A stretch of 47,810 nucleotides of DNA from an uncultured Pelagibacteraceae bacterium. GTDB taxonomy: Bacteria > Pseudomonadota > Alphaproteobacteria > Pelagibacterales > Pelagibacteraceae. The position numbers were made by a program, and so were the translations under genes. Location of the stretch: contig CACDYK010000011.1 in NCBI GenBank assembly GCA_902556905.1, forward strand, positions 1 to 47,810, written 5' to 3'. The notes under the pieces were generated by a model. The model saw only the letters and a program-made list of their open reading frames with translations, was not told where the DNA came from and did no database searches. Shown in pieces: positions 1 to 7,534 of this stretch (its first letter is position 1; each line of letters starts with the position of its first letter).

Positions 1-28
1 TTATTCAATCAGTAAGGTACTTAGATGA
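1..28 (+). CDS. Possible C-terminal end of an upstream gene (partial)
   Basis: Frame 2 is open from the window edge and ends in a TGA at 26-28, which overlaps the ATG of the next gene as ATGA. Such overlaps are common in this window, so an upstream member of the same operon probably ends here. Only about eight residues are visible, so no product can be named. The other two frames give a stop at 13-15 or run on into the next gene without a plausible coupling. Confidence 0.3.
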
Positions 29-801
29 AATTAGAAAATAAAGTTGCAATAGTTACTGGAGGTGGAAAAGGTATAGGAGCAGAAATTTGCTTAAAATTGG
101 CAAAAGAAGGAGCAAAAATTGTTATTGCTGAAATGGATATCAAAAGTGGAGAAGATATTCAAAAAAAAATTATTGAAAATAAGGGCGAGGCGATTGTAGT
201 TAACGCGAACGTTGCTGATGAAGCTAGTGTAAATAATATGGTAAATGAAGCTGTCAAAAAATTTAGCAAAATTGATATTTTAATTAATAATGCTGGCATA
301 AGACATATTAATAATATTTTAGATCATACAAAAAAACAGTGGGACGAAATGATTTCTGTAAATCTTACTGGGCCATATCTTTGTTGTAAGGCAGTAATTC
401 CTCACATGATTAAAAATGGTAAAGGTAAGATTGTTAATTTTGGTTCTATTGCCAGTTTTATGGGTAGACCTGATAGAGTAGCATATGTTGCAGCTAAAAC
501 AGGTGTCTTAGGTTTAACTAGGGCACTAGCAGTTGATTTAACTGGAAAAAATATAAATGTTAATACTATTTGCCCAGGTTTAATTTCAACACCTTTCAAT
601 CAAAAATTTGCCGAAGATCCAGTGCATGGTGAGGCATGGGGCAAAGAAACTATTGTTGGACGATGGGGAGTGCCTTCTGATATATCTGGGGCTGCAGTAT
701 TTTTATCAAGCGATGATGCTGATTTTATTAATGGGTCAGAGATTAAAATTGATGGTGGTTGGTTAGCTGCTAAAACTAGAAAAGGTGAGATAGAGAATTA
801 A
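25..801 (+). CDS. SDR-family NAD(P)-dependent oxidoreductase
   Basis: Classical short-chain dehydrogenase/reductase of 258 aa, the usual length. The N-terminal cofactor motif TGGGKGIG lies at about residues 11-18, NNAG at about 87-90, and the catalytic set is Ser141, Tyr154 and Lys158 (YVAAK). The C-terminal end has the ING.....DGG pattern of the FabG-like classical group. It should oxidise an alcohol or reduce a ketone in the cytoplasm; the substrate cannot be read from sequence. The gene abuts the aldehyde dehydrogenase with no spacer (TAA then ATG at 802), so the two are co-translated, and the downstream reductase and TRAP transporter suggest a catabolic role, not fatty acid synthesis. Annotation as 3-oxoacyl-ACP reductase would be possible but is disfavoured by this setting. 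Confidence 0.9.
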   Translation: MKLENKVAIVTGGGKGIGAEICLKLAKEGAKIVIAEMDIKSGEDIQKKIIENKGEAIVVNANVADEASVNNMVNEAVKKFSKIDILINNAGIRHINNILDHTKKQWDEMISVNLTGPYLCCKAVIPHMIKNGKGKIVNFGSIASFMGRPDRVAYVAAKTGVLGLTRALAVDLTGKNINVNTICPGLISTPFNQKFAEDPVHGEAWGKETIVGRWGVPSDISGAAVFLSSDDADFINGSEIKIDGGWLAAKTRKGEIEN

Positions 802-2322
802 ATGAGTGATAGCTTCAAACAAAATTTAGATTTAGCTTTGAGTAATGCAGCAAGATTGTCAAATAAAGTTTTAATTGATGGTAAATTGACTTCTGCAAAA
901 TCTTCTAAAAAAATTAAAGTCATAAACCCAAGCACAGGTGAAGAAATTGGTGAAGCGCCTCAATGTGACAAAATTGATGTAGATACAGCAGTAAGTTCAG
1001 CTGAAGTTGCTTTTCAAAAATGGAAAAAAATTCCTGCACGGGAACGTGGAAAAATGATGACTGCTGCAGCAAGAAAACTTGAAGAAAGAAGAGATGAGAT
1101 AGAAACTTTATTAGCTTTAGATACAGGTAACGCTCTTAGAACTCAGGCAAAACCTGAAACTGCCGCTTCAATTGAATTGACTCATATGTTTGCTGGTCTT
1201 GCTGGGGAAATAAAAGGAGAAAATTACCCACCTAATATTCCTAATACAATACATTATACAACTAAAGATCCTATTGGTGTTGTCTGTGCAATAATTCCCT
1301 GGAACGCTCCATTATTTCTAACTGTTGCAAAAATTGCACCTGCAATAGTTGCAGGCAATACTATCGTTTTAAAAACAGCTGAACAAGCTCCATTTTGTGC
1401 ATTACTAGTTTGTGAAATTCTTCAACAAGAATTACCTCCTGGAGTTTTAAATGTAATATCAGGTTATGGCGAAGAATGCGGTGAACCTTTAATTACTCAT
1501 GAAAAAATTAGAAAAGTAACATTTACAGGTTCTTTTTCTGTAGGAAAAATTATAGCTTTAAAAGCTGCACCTAAATTATGTCCGGTTACTTTAGAATTAG
1601 GTGGAAAAAATCCAAATATTATTATGAGTGATGCAGATTTAGAGATTGCAATTCCAGGAGTAATAGATGGGATGAGATACACGAGACAGGGACAAGCATG
1701 TACAGCTGGTTCTAGAGTTTACATACATGAAAAAATTTATGACAAAGTTTTGGATGGAGCAGTTAAAAAATTAAGTAAACTAAAAATGGGAAATGCACTG
1801 GATGAAAATTCAGATATTGGTGCAATTATCTCAGAAGAACAGCTTAAACGAACACTTTATTATATGGATATTGCAAAAAAAAATCCTTCAACAAAGATTT
1901 TACATGGTGGAAATCAATCAAAAGGAGGAGAGTATAAAGATGGCTTTTATTATGAGCCAACCTTACTTTCAGGATTACCAGTTAGCTCTCCAGTTTGCCA
2001 AGAAGAAGTTTTTGGCCCTGTTGCTTGTGCCATTCCATTTAAAAGTTTTGATGAAGTTATGAAAAGTGCAAATGACACACAATTTGGTTTATCAGCAGTT
2101 TTATGGACTAAAGATTTATCAAGAGCTTTACAGTTTGTAGATGAAATAGAAGCAGGATTTGTCCAAGTTAATCAATGTGTTGCTCCTAGAGCAAATGTTT
2201 CTTATGGAGGAATTAAAATGAGTGGTCTGGGAAAAGAGTATGCTTTTGACAGTATGATGAATCATTTTACACAAAGTAAAACAGTATTAATTAATAGAGG
2301 GAAATCGAATATAGATGTCTAA
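802..2322 (+). CDS. NAD(P)-dependent aldehyde dehydrogenase
   Basis: Full-length aldehyde dehydrogenase of 506 aa. The oxyanion Asn168 (PWNAP), the general base Glu265 in ELGGKN, and the nucleophile Cys300 in GQACTAGSR are all present, as is the cofactor segment FTGSFSVG. The Glu265 motif fits hydrolytic enzymes that make a free acid; methylmalonate-semialdehyde dehydrogenases, which make acyl-CoA, lack this Glu. It begins directly after the SDR stop and overlaps the next gene by 8 bases, so it is the middle step of a three-enzyme oxidoreductase operon. Substrate unknown. The N-terminal 30 residues before the domain start are slightly long, but no better start with a clear SD is evident. Confidence 0.92.
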   Translation: MSDSFKQNLDLALSNAARLSNKVLIDGKLTSAKSSKKIKVINPSTGEEIGEAPQCDKIDVDTAVSSAEVAFQKWKKIPARERGKMMTAAARKLEERRDEIETLLALDTGNALRTQAKPETAASIELTHMFAGLAGEIKGENYPPNIPNTIHYTTKDPIGVVCAIIPWNAPLFLTVAKIAPAIVAGNTIVLKTAEQAPFCALLVCEILQQELPPGVLNVISGYGEECGEPLITHEKIRKVTFTGSFSVGKIIALKAAPKLCPVTLELGGKNPNIIMSDADLEIAIPGVIDGMRYTRQGQACTAGSRVYIHEKIYDKVLDGAVKKLSKLKMGNALDENSDIGAIISEEQLKRTLYYMDIAKKNPSTKILHGGNQSKGGEYKDGFYYEPTLLSGLPVSSPVCQEEVFGPVACAIPFKSFDEVMKSANDTQFGLSAVLWTKDLSRALQFVDEIEAGFVQVNQCVAPRANVSYGGIKMSGLGKEYAFDSMMNHFTQSKTVLINRGKSNIDV

Positions 2323-3241
2323 TCATATTGCTTTTATTGGAGTTGGTAACATGGGAAATCCGATGGCTAACCAATTAGTTAAAGCTGGTCAAAATGTAAA
2401 AGTTTTTGATGTTTCTTCAGATGTAATTGAAATTGCAAAACAGTCAGGTTTAAATGTTATCAATTCGATGGAAGAATTACTTGAAGGGGCAACTACAGTG
2501 ATTTCTATGTTACCAGAAGGTAAACATGTTCGTTCACTTTATTTGGGAGATAATGGAATATTAAAAAGCATCCCAAAAGATTGTTTGATAATTGATTGTT
2601 CAACTATTGATATTGAAACATCTTTAGCTCTAGGTAATGAAGCAAAAAAAATTGGAATTAACATGATTGATGCTCCTGTTACAGGCGGAGTGATGGGTGC
2701 GAGAGCTGGAAAATTAAATTTTTTAGTAGGTGGAACTGATGAAGCGGTAGCTTTAGCTAAGCCGTTGTTTGATATAATGGGACAAAAAATTCTACATGCT
2801 GGTGCTCAAGGGAGTGGTGTAGGTGTTAAAATTTGTAACAATATGTCTTTGGGAATTTCAATGATAGCATCTGCTGAAGCTTTAATGTTAGCTCAAAGAT
2901 TAAAAATGGATGTTAAAAAAGTACACTCTATTATTAAGGAGGCTTCAGGAAATAATTGGGCTATGACTAATTATACACCATTACCGAATCTTACTGAAGG
3001 TGTTCCATCAAACAATAAATATCGACCAGGTTTTACAGCAGCTATGATGAAAAAAGATTTAAATTTAGCAAGAGATGCTGCGAAATCTGTCGATGCATCT
3101 ACTCCGCTTGGTAAAGCTGCTTTAGATATTTTTTCTAAGTTTTGTGAAGATGGTGACAGTGAGACAGATTATTCGGGTATTTCAAAGATGATTGGCGGTG
3201 ATGCTTGGGATTATCCATTTGATCCAAAAGGCAAAGATTAA
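2315..3241 (+). CDS. 3-hydroxyisobutyrate dehydrogenase-family protein (beta-hydroxyacid dehydrogenase)
   Basis: 308 aa, the usual length of the beta-hydroxyacid dehydrogenase family. The Rossmann motif GVGNMG lies at about residues 9-14, the substrate-binding motif DAPVTGG at about 119-125, and the catalytic Lys172 in GVKICNN. The family includes 3-hydroxyisobutyrate dehydrogenase, tartronate-semialdehyde reductase and sulfolactaldehyde reductase, and the motifs do not separate these. The start overlaps the aldehyde dehydrogenase by 8 bases, implying translational coupling. Because the neighbouring aldehyde dehydrogenase is not of the CoA-acylating type, a valine-degradation role is not the obvious reading; interconversion of a small hydroxy acid and its semialdehyde is more likely. 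Confidence 0.88.
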   Translation: MSNHIAFIGVGNMGNPMANQLVKAGQNVKVFDVSSDVIEIAKQSGLNVINSMEELLEGATTVISMLPEGKHVRSLYLGDNGILKSIPKDCLIIDCSTIDIETSLALGNEAKKIGINMIDAPVTGGVMGARAGKLNFLVGGTDEAVALAKPLFDIMGQKILHAGAQGSGVGVKICNNMSLGISMIASAEALMLAQRLKMDVKKVHSIIKEASGNNWAMTNYTPLPNLTEGVPSNNKYRPGFTAAMMKKDLNLARDAAKSVDASTPLGKAALDIFSKFCEDGDSETDYSGISKMIGGDAWDYPFDPKGKD

Positions 3242-3258
3242 AATAAATCTAAACAAGA

Positions 3259-3277
3259 TAGTATTAAAACAATACTA
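3259..3277. repeat. Perfect inverted repeat (7 bp arms, 5 bp loop) after the oxidoreductase operon
   Basis: Arms TAGTATT and AATACTA are separated by AAAAC, 18 bases after the stop of the hydroxyacid dehydrogenase. No T-run follows, so a classical intrinsic terminator is unlikely. It could be an operator or a weak processing hairpin. Confidence 0.5.
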
Positions 3278-3331
3278 CAGTTAGTAAATACATCCCAAGT
3301 TGTAAAAAATAAAAAAATTAGAATAAAAAGT

Positions 3332-3360
3332 TTTACATTTGAGTAAAATTAAGGTTTATT
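3332..3360 (+). promoter_or_regulatory. Candidate sigma-70 promoter for dctP
   Basis: A TTTACA -35-like box at 3332-3337 is followed after 17 bases by TTTATT at 3355-3360, predicting a start near 3367. The -35 lies within an inverted repeat (TTTTAC/GTAAAA, 3331-3348). The -10 is a poor match and the region is AT-rich, so this remains tentative. Confidence 0.35.
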
Positions 3361-3367
3361 TCATTTC

Positions 3368-3384
3368 TTATTAAGACTTAATAA
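3368..3384. promoter_or_regulatory. Perfect 17 bp palindrome, candidate operator upstream of dctP
   Basis: TTATTAAG and CTTAATAA are exact inverted copies around a single central A. The site lies 9 bases before the SD-like GAGAGGG (3393-3399) and 22 bases before the dctP ATG, just downstream of the predicted transcription start. That position suits a repressor operator. No regulator gene is encoded next to it in this window. Confidence 0.45.
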
Positions 3385-3406
3385 ATAAAAACGAGAGGGA
3401 AATATA

Positions 3407-4495
3407 ATGAAAAAAATCACTTCAATGATTTTAGCTTTAGTATTTGCAGTATCTCTAATCGGATCTGCTTCTGCTAAAACATTAAAAATCCAACTTACTT
3501 TTCCAAAAACTTCTTACGATGGACAAATCGTTAAGATGTGGACTGATAGAGTAACAAAATTAACTCGAGGTGAGTTAAAATTTGAACTTTTATCTAAAGG
3601 TGAAGTTGTTGGTATGAAAGAAACTTTAGAAGCTGTTGACAAAGGTCTTGTTGATGGTGGTGCTGCTTGGACTCACTACTGGTCTAACTATCACCCTGCT
3701 GCGATGTTATTTGGTTCGCCAGTTGCAGGTGGTGGTATTGGTTTAAGTACTAAATCATGGTTAGCTTGGTATTTTGATAACGGTGGTAAAGCTCTTTACG
3801 ACAGAATGTGGGACGAAATGGGTATGAATGTTAAAGGTTTCGTTATGGCATCATCTGGTCCAGAAGCTTTAGGTTGGTTTAAAGAGCCGATCAACAGTAT
3901 GGCTGATTTCAGAAAATACAGATTCAGAACTCCTCCGGGAATTCCTGGACAAACTTACAAAGACATTGGTGTTGCATCAGTTTCTATGTCAGGTGGTGAT
4001 ATCTTGCCAGCACTTGAAAAAGGAACAATCGATGCTGCAGAATGGTGTTGTCCAAAGCCTGATTCTGTTTTCGGTTTTCAGAAAGTTCTTAAAAACTACT
4101 ACTTACAAGGTTTACACCAAAACGTTGTAAATGGTGATATCTACATAAACGGTGACGTTTATAATTCTCTAACTGATCATCAAAAATATGCTATGGAAGT
4201 TGCTTCTGAAGCTATGATTACTAGAAATATCACTAACAGAGCAGTTGAAAATGGAAAAGCACTAATTGATTTAACTCAAAATCATGGTGTAATTCTTCAT
4301 GATACTCCAGCTGATTACTTCACTGAGTACATGAATGCAGCTCAAGCTACACTTAAAAAGAATGCAGCAGAAAATGCTTTCTTTAAAGAAGTATACGAGC
4401 ACATGACTGCACATGCAAAAATCGTAGTACCTTTTATCGCTCAAATGGAAACATCTGATGCATCAATTGGAACTGCTTTTGCAAGTCAACAGTAA
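3407..4495 (+). CDS. dctP: TRAP transporter periplasmic substrate-binding protein, DctP family
   Basis: 362 aa with a Sec signal peptide (hydrophobic core at residues 7-19, cleavage likely after the ASA near residue 23). The mature protein carries DctP-fold landmarks: the RFRTPPG segment with Arg174, the arginine that in this family contacts the ligand carboxylate, and the segment around Glu212-Trp213 (DAAEWCCP), which resembles the metal/ligand site of TakP-type 2-oxoacid binders. An organic acid ligand is therefore likely, but its identity is unknown. The gene has a good SD (GAGAGGG), unusual in this window, consistent with heavy expression. Base composition is less AT-rich than its neighbours, as expected for a highly expressed gene. 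It is separated from its membrane partners by a terminator-like hairpin. Confidence 0.93.
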   Translation: MKKITSMILALVFAVSLIGSASAKTLKIQLTFPKTSYDGQIVKMWTDRVTKLTRGELKFELLSKGEVVGMKETLEAVDKGLVDGGAAWTHYWSNYHPAAMLFGSPVAGGGIGLSTKSWLAWYFDNGGKALYDRMWDEMGMNVKGFVMASSGPEALGWFKEPINSMADFRKYRFRTPPGIPGQTYKDIGVASVSMSGGDILPALEKGTIDAAEWCCPKPDSVFGFQKVLKNYYLQGLHQNVVNGDIYINGDVYNSLTDHQKYAMEVASEAMITRNITNRAVENGKALIDLTQNHGVILHDTPADYFTEYMNAAQATLKKNAAENAFFKEVYEHMTAHAKIVVPFIAQMETSDASIGTAFASQQ

Positions 4496-4512
4496 GTTAT
4501 AAATTATAAAAG

Positions 4513-4539
4513 CGGGGGTTGTAATGACCCCCGTTTTTT
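4513..4539 (+). terminator. Rho-independent terminator-like hairpin between dctP and dctQ
   Basis: A 7 bp GC-rich stem (CGGGGGT/ACCCCCG, 4513-4519 with 4527-4533) with a 7-base loop is followed by six T. This is by far the most GC-rich spacer segment nearby. Placed 17 bases after dctP and 44 bases before dctQ, it probably ends or stabilises most dctP transcripts, so the binding protein is made in excess over the permease. Confidence 0.85.
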
Positions 4540-4582
4540 ATTTAATTAGTTCAAAAATAAGTTAGTAGTTTTATTCATAACT

Positions 4583-5239
4583 ATGGTTAAAAAAAAATCA
4601 GCACCCAAAGTAAAAGAGTCGTTAGACATTACGGATGAACTGATAGCTGAAAGAAGAACCAGTCTTAAAATGCCTAAGGATATGTCTCCTTGGATGGCTA
4701 AAACAATAGAATTTATAGATTCAAAAATGCTTATTACCGGCAAAATAGTTTGCTGGATTACCGTACCACTTATTTTTGCAATGGTTTATGAGGTAATAGG
4801 TAGACATTTTTTTAACAGACCAACTCTTTGGTCTTTTGATATAAGCAGAATGTTAGCTGGAGCATTATTTATGCTTGGAGCCGCTTATACATTATCTAAA
4901 GGTATACATATTCGAGCCGATTTTTTATATCGAAATTGGAGTGTAAAAAATCAAGCTAAAGTAGACTTATTTTTATACTTATTATTTTTCTTCCCAGGTT
5001 TTTTAGTCTTTTTCTGGGTTAGTTTTGATTACGCATATACATCAATTTGTGGAAGATCAGACTTAATGGAATGCTTAGGTGGAAAAGTCAGAATTCAAAG
5101 AGCAATGGATACAACATGGATGCCAATTATGTGGCCTCTTAAAAGCTGTATGCCAATTGGTGCTTTTTTACTTTTGGTTCAAGGAATTTCAGAAATTTTA
5201 AAAAGTTATTATGCTTTTGTTAAAGGAAGGTGGCCATAA
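4583..5239 (+). CDS. dctQ: TRAP transporter small permease subunit, DctQ family
   Basis: 218 aa. A charged cytoplasmic N-terminus of about 50 residues precedes four hydrophobic segments (roughly 53-72, 88-108, 130-152, 182-205), the DctQ topology. Conserved-looking features are the E(V)IGRHFFNRP segment after the first helix and the ISRMLAGALF region. It lies between dctP and dctM and its stop overlaps the dctM start by one base (TAATG). It pairs with DctM to form the Na+-driven membrane domain that receives substrate from DctP. The N-terminal extension is longer than in many DctQ proteins; a later start near residue 29 (Met) cannot be excluded. Confidence 0.88.
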   Translation: MVKKKSAPKVKESLDITDELIAERRTSLKMPKDMSPWMAKTIEFIDSKMLITGKIVCWITVPLIFAMVYEVIGRHFFNRPTLWSFDISRMLAGALFMLGAAYTLSKGIHIRADFLYRNWSVKNQAKVDLFLYLLFFFPGFLVFFWVSFDYAYTSICGRSDLMECLGGKVRIQRAMDTTWMPIMWPLKSCMPIGAFLLLVQGISEILKSYYAFVKGRWP

Positions 5240-6570
5240 TGGAAATTTTTAGTCCTGAAGTCATCGGAGCAATAATGATTGGTTGCATGCTTTTTGCAAT
5301 CTTTATCGGTTTTCCAATATCATTTACATTGATCTTTCTAGGACTTGTTTTTGGTTATTGGGGTTTTGGTAAATTAGTATTTTACCTAATGACACTCCAA
5401 TTTAATATGATAATGACCGAAAATACCTTGGCCGCAGTGCCGCTCTTTATATTTATGGGTATCCTCATGGAGCAAGCTGGATTAATGGAAAGATTATTTA
5501 ATGCTGTGCAATTAATGCTTTCAAAAACAAGAGGAGCTTTATTTTACGCAGTGATGTTTGTCTCAACAATTTTTGCAGCAGCAACAGGTATAGTTGGTGC
5601 TTCAGTTACAATTTTAGGAATTATGGCTGGTAAGACAATGATAAGATCAGGGTATGATACAAGACTTTCAGCAGGGTTAATTTGTGCTGGGGGAACTTTA
5701 GGAATTTTAATTCCACCAAGTATCATGTTAGTTGTAATGGGACCAGTTTTAGAAATTCCAGTTACAGATTTATTTGCAGCAGCAATTATGCCTGGAATTA
5801 TGTTAGCATGTTTATATGCTGGCTACACAACATTAAGATGTTATTTAAATCCTAAACTTGGCCCAGTATTACCAGCAAGTGAGAGACCTAAGAATATGGG
5901 TAAAGTTTGGTATGAATTTATAATGGGATTAGTACCACCTGCAGCTTTAGTATTTTTTGCACTTGGAAGTATTTTATTTGGTTTAGCAACTCCTACAGAA
6001 GGAGCTGGTATGGGAGCTTTTGGATCTATCGTTCTTGCATTAGCTTATAAAAAATTTACGTTACAAGGTTTAAAAGATGCTTTAATTAAAACTTTAGAAA
6101 TTACAGCTTTAATAATGTTTTTAGTTGCTGCATCAAATTTTTTTGGAGCAGTTTTTTCAAAATTAGGTACTCCATCATTACTTACTGATTATCTATTAGG
6201 GTTAGAAATAAATAAATATTGGGTTTTAGCCATCATGATGGCTGTAATTTTTTTATTAGGTTGGCCTTTAGAATGGGTTCCAATTGTATTAATAGTACTA
6301 CCTATTCTATTACCATTAGTTCAGGAACTTGGATTTAATTTAACTTGGTTTGCAATTTTAGTTGCCGTTAACCTCCAGACCGCATGGCTCTCACCACCAG
6401 TAGCTTTGTCTGCTTATTTTTTAAAAGGGGTAGTTCCAGAATGGGATTTAAAAGATATTTACCTAGGAATGATGCAGTTTATGGTAATTCAAGTGATAGG
6501 CTTAGTATTAATAATTATATTTCCTCAAATAGCTTTATGGCTACCTGAGGTAATGTATCCATCACCTTAA
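5239..6570 (+). CDS. dctM: TRAP transporter large permease subunit, DctM family
   Basis: 443 aa from the chosen start, with about 12 hydrophobic segments spread over the whole length. It has the DctM hallmarks: PLFIFMGILMEQAG in the N-terminal half, GTLGILIPPSIMLVVMG in the middle, and the TPTEGAGMGAFG segment around residues 250-262. I chose the ATG at 5239, which overlaps the dctQ stop, because AAAGGAAGG at 5222-5230 then lies at ideal SD spacing; a GTG at 5230 in frame would add three residues but would destroy that spacing. It forms the transport channel with DctQ. Its end is 3 bases from the stop of the convergent exporter gene. Confidence 0.93.
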   Translation: MEIFSPEVIGAIMIGCMLFAIFIGFPISFTLIFLGLVFGYWGFGKLVFYLMTLQFNMIMTENTLAAVPLFIFMGILMEQAGLMERLFNAVQLMLSKTRGALFYAVMFVSTIFAAATGIVGASVTILGIMAGKTMIRSGYDTRLSAGLICAGGTLGILIPPSIMLVVMGPVLEIPVTDLFAAAIMPGIMLACLYAGYTTLRCYLNPKLGPVLPASERPKNMGKVWYEFIMGLVPPAALVFFALGSILFGLATPTEGAGMGAFGSIVLALAYKKFTLQGLKDALIKTLEITALIMFLVAASNFFGAVFSKLGTPSLLTDYLLGLEINKYWVLAIMMAVIFLLGWPLEWVPIVLIVLPILLPLVQELGFNLTWFAILVAVNLQTAWLSPPVALSAYFLKGVVPEWDLKDIYLGMMQFMVIQVIGLVLIIIFPQIALWLPEVMYPSP

Positions 6571-6573
6571 TTT

Positions 6574-7467
6574 TTATTTTTTGTTAATATAAGGAACAAT
6601 CGTTCCCAATAGTATTATACCTAGTGATATAAAAATCTTTAAGGTAATTTGCGCATCAATTACTATCCAAGCAGAAGTTGCACCAATAGGTCCGGTAAGT
6701 GGATACATTAAACTAATTCTTCCAACAGGTACTCTTCTTAGCGCATAATTATAAAACAAGTAAGCAGCAAAAGTGATAAAAGATAAAGTTAAAGCTGCCA
6801 TGACTGATGGTGTAAATTCAAGGTGATAAGTGTAGTTAAAACTAGAGTTAGGCCAAATAATAAACAGTATTAAAAAAGATAATACAAATCCTGTAAAATA
6901 CTGAAAAGTGTTAACTGATAATTGATTAACTTTTGTTTGCATAAAACGTCTTCCAATAACTTCATTAGTAGATGCACATAAAATTCCTAAAAAAATTATT
7001 AGATCACCCCAATAGTTCCCAACTCCTGACTTTGATTGACTTGTAAGTAGTAGATAAGTTCCCACTACAGTAATAAACGCACCAATTATTACCTTTATTT
7101 CTATTTGTTCCTTTAAAAAAACTCTTGCAACGAATGGCTGCATAAGAGGCAAGGTACTTATTATAGCAACTCCATTAACCGGACTTGTTAATAAAAGCCC
7201 AACATGAAAAGATAAAGTTACCAAAAAAGGGTTTAACAAACCCATTAGAAAAGGTTTTAATCCAACTTGTTTTATTGAGATATCTACCCTCATTATTAGG
7301 CAAAAGATTACCATTAATAAAAAAGCGATAAAAAATCTTACTGCTAATAAATCTATAATATAGAATTCTTTAAGTGCTAAAGTTACGAATGGAGGCCCAG
7401 CACCAAATCCAATTACAGCTAGTAGCATTGCAAAATATCCACTATTTTTTTTTAAAAAATGAATCAT
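6574..7467 (-). CDS. EamA/DMT-superfamily transporter
   Basis: 297 aa with ten predicted membrane helices arranged as two similar halves, the EamA fold of the drug/metabolite transporter superfamily. Typical signatures are the PLMQPFVARVFLKEQIEIKVIIGA segment at the end of the first repeat and TGPIGATSAWIVIDAQIT in the second. Members usually export or import small metabolites such as amino acids; the substrate here is unknown. It is transcribed toward the TRAP operon and its stop is only 3 bases from the dctM stop. Upstream it shares a 67-base divergent spacer with the NCS1 permease, so common regulation of the two is possible. Confidence 0.88.
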   Translation of the reverse strand: MIHFLKKNSGYFAMLLAVIGFGAGPPFVTLALKEFYIIDLLAVRFFIAFLLMVIFCLIMRVDISIKQVGLKPFLMGLLNPFLVTLSFHVGLLLTSPVNGVAIISTLPLMQPFVARVFLKEQIEIKVIIGAFITVVGTYLLLTSQSKSGVGNYWGDLIIFLGILCASTNEVIGRRFMQTKVNQLSVNTFQYFTGFVLSFLILFIIWPNSSFNYTYHLEFTPSVMAALTLSFITFAAYLFYNYALRRVPVGRISLMYPLTGPIGATSAWIVIDAQITLKIFISLGIILLGTIVPYINKK

Positions 7468-7499
7468 TTGGAATTTTTTATAAATTATTAAAAAAAAGA

Positions 7500-7528
7500 T
7501 ATTGTATCATAATTAATTAGTTTATTAT
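7500..7528 (+). promoter_or_regulatory. Candidate promoter of the NCS1 permease with -10 close to the start codon
   Basis: TATTGT at 7500-7505 and TATTAT at 7523-7528 are 17 bases apart. The -10-like box ends 6 bases before the ATG at 7535, and no SD is present, so a leaderless mRNA is possible. AT-rich sequence makes chance matches likely. Confidence 0.3.
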
Positions 7529-7534
7529 TCAAGA

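Noticed and set aside
1793..2062. An 89-residue plus-strand frame inside the aldehyde dehydrogenase
   Set aside because: Shadow of a full-length gene with an intact catalytic set; no independent signal.
3259..3277. Intrinsic terminator of the oxidoreductase operon
   Set aside because: The stem is AT-rich with no following T-run, so I list it only as an inverted repeat.
5230..5238. GTG start for dctM
   Set aside because: It would sit within the SD-like AAAGGAAGG; the ATG at 5239 has correct SD spacing and couples to the dctQ stop.
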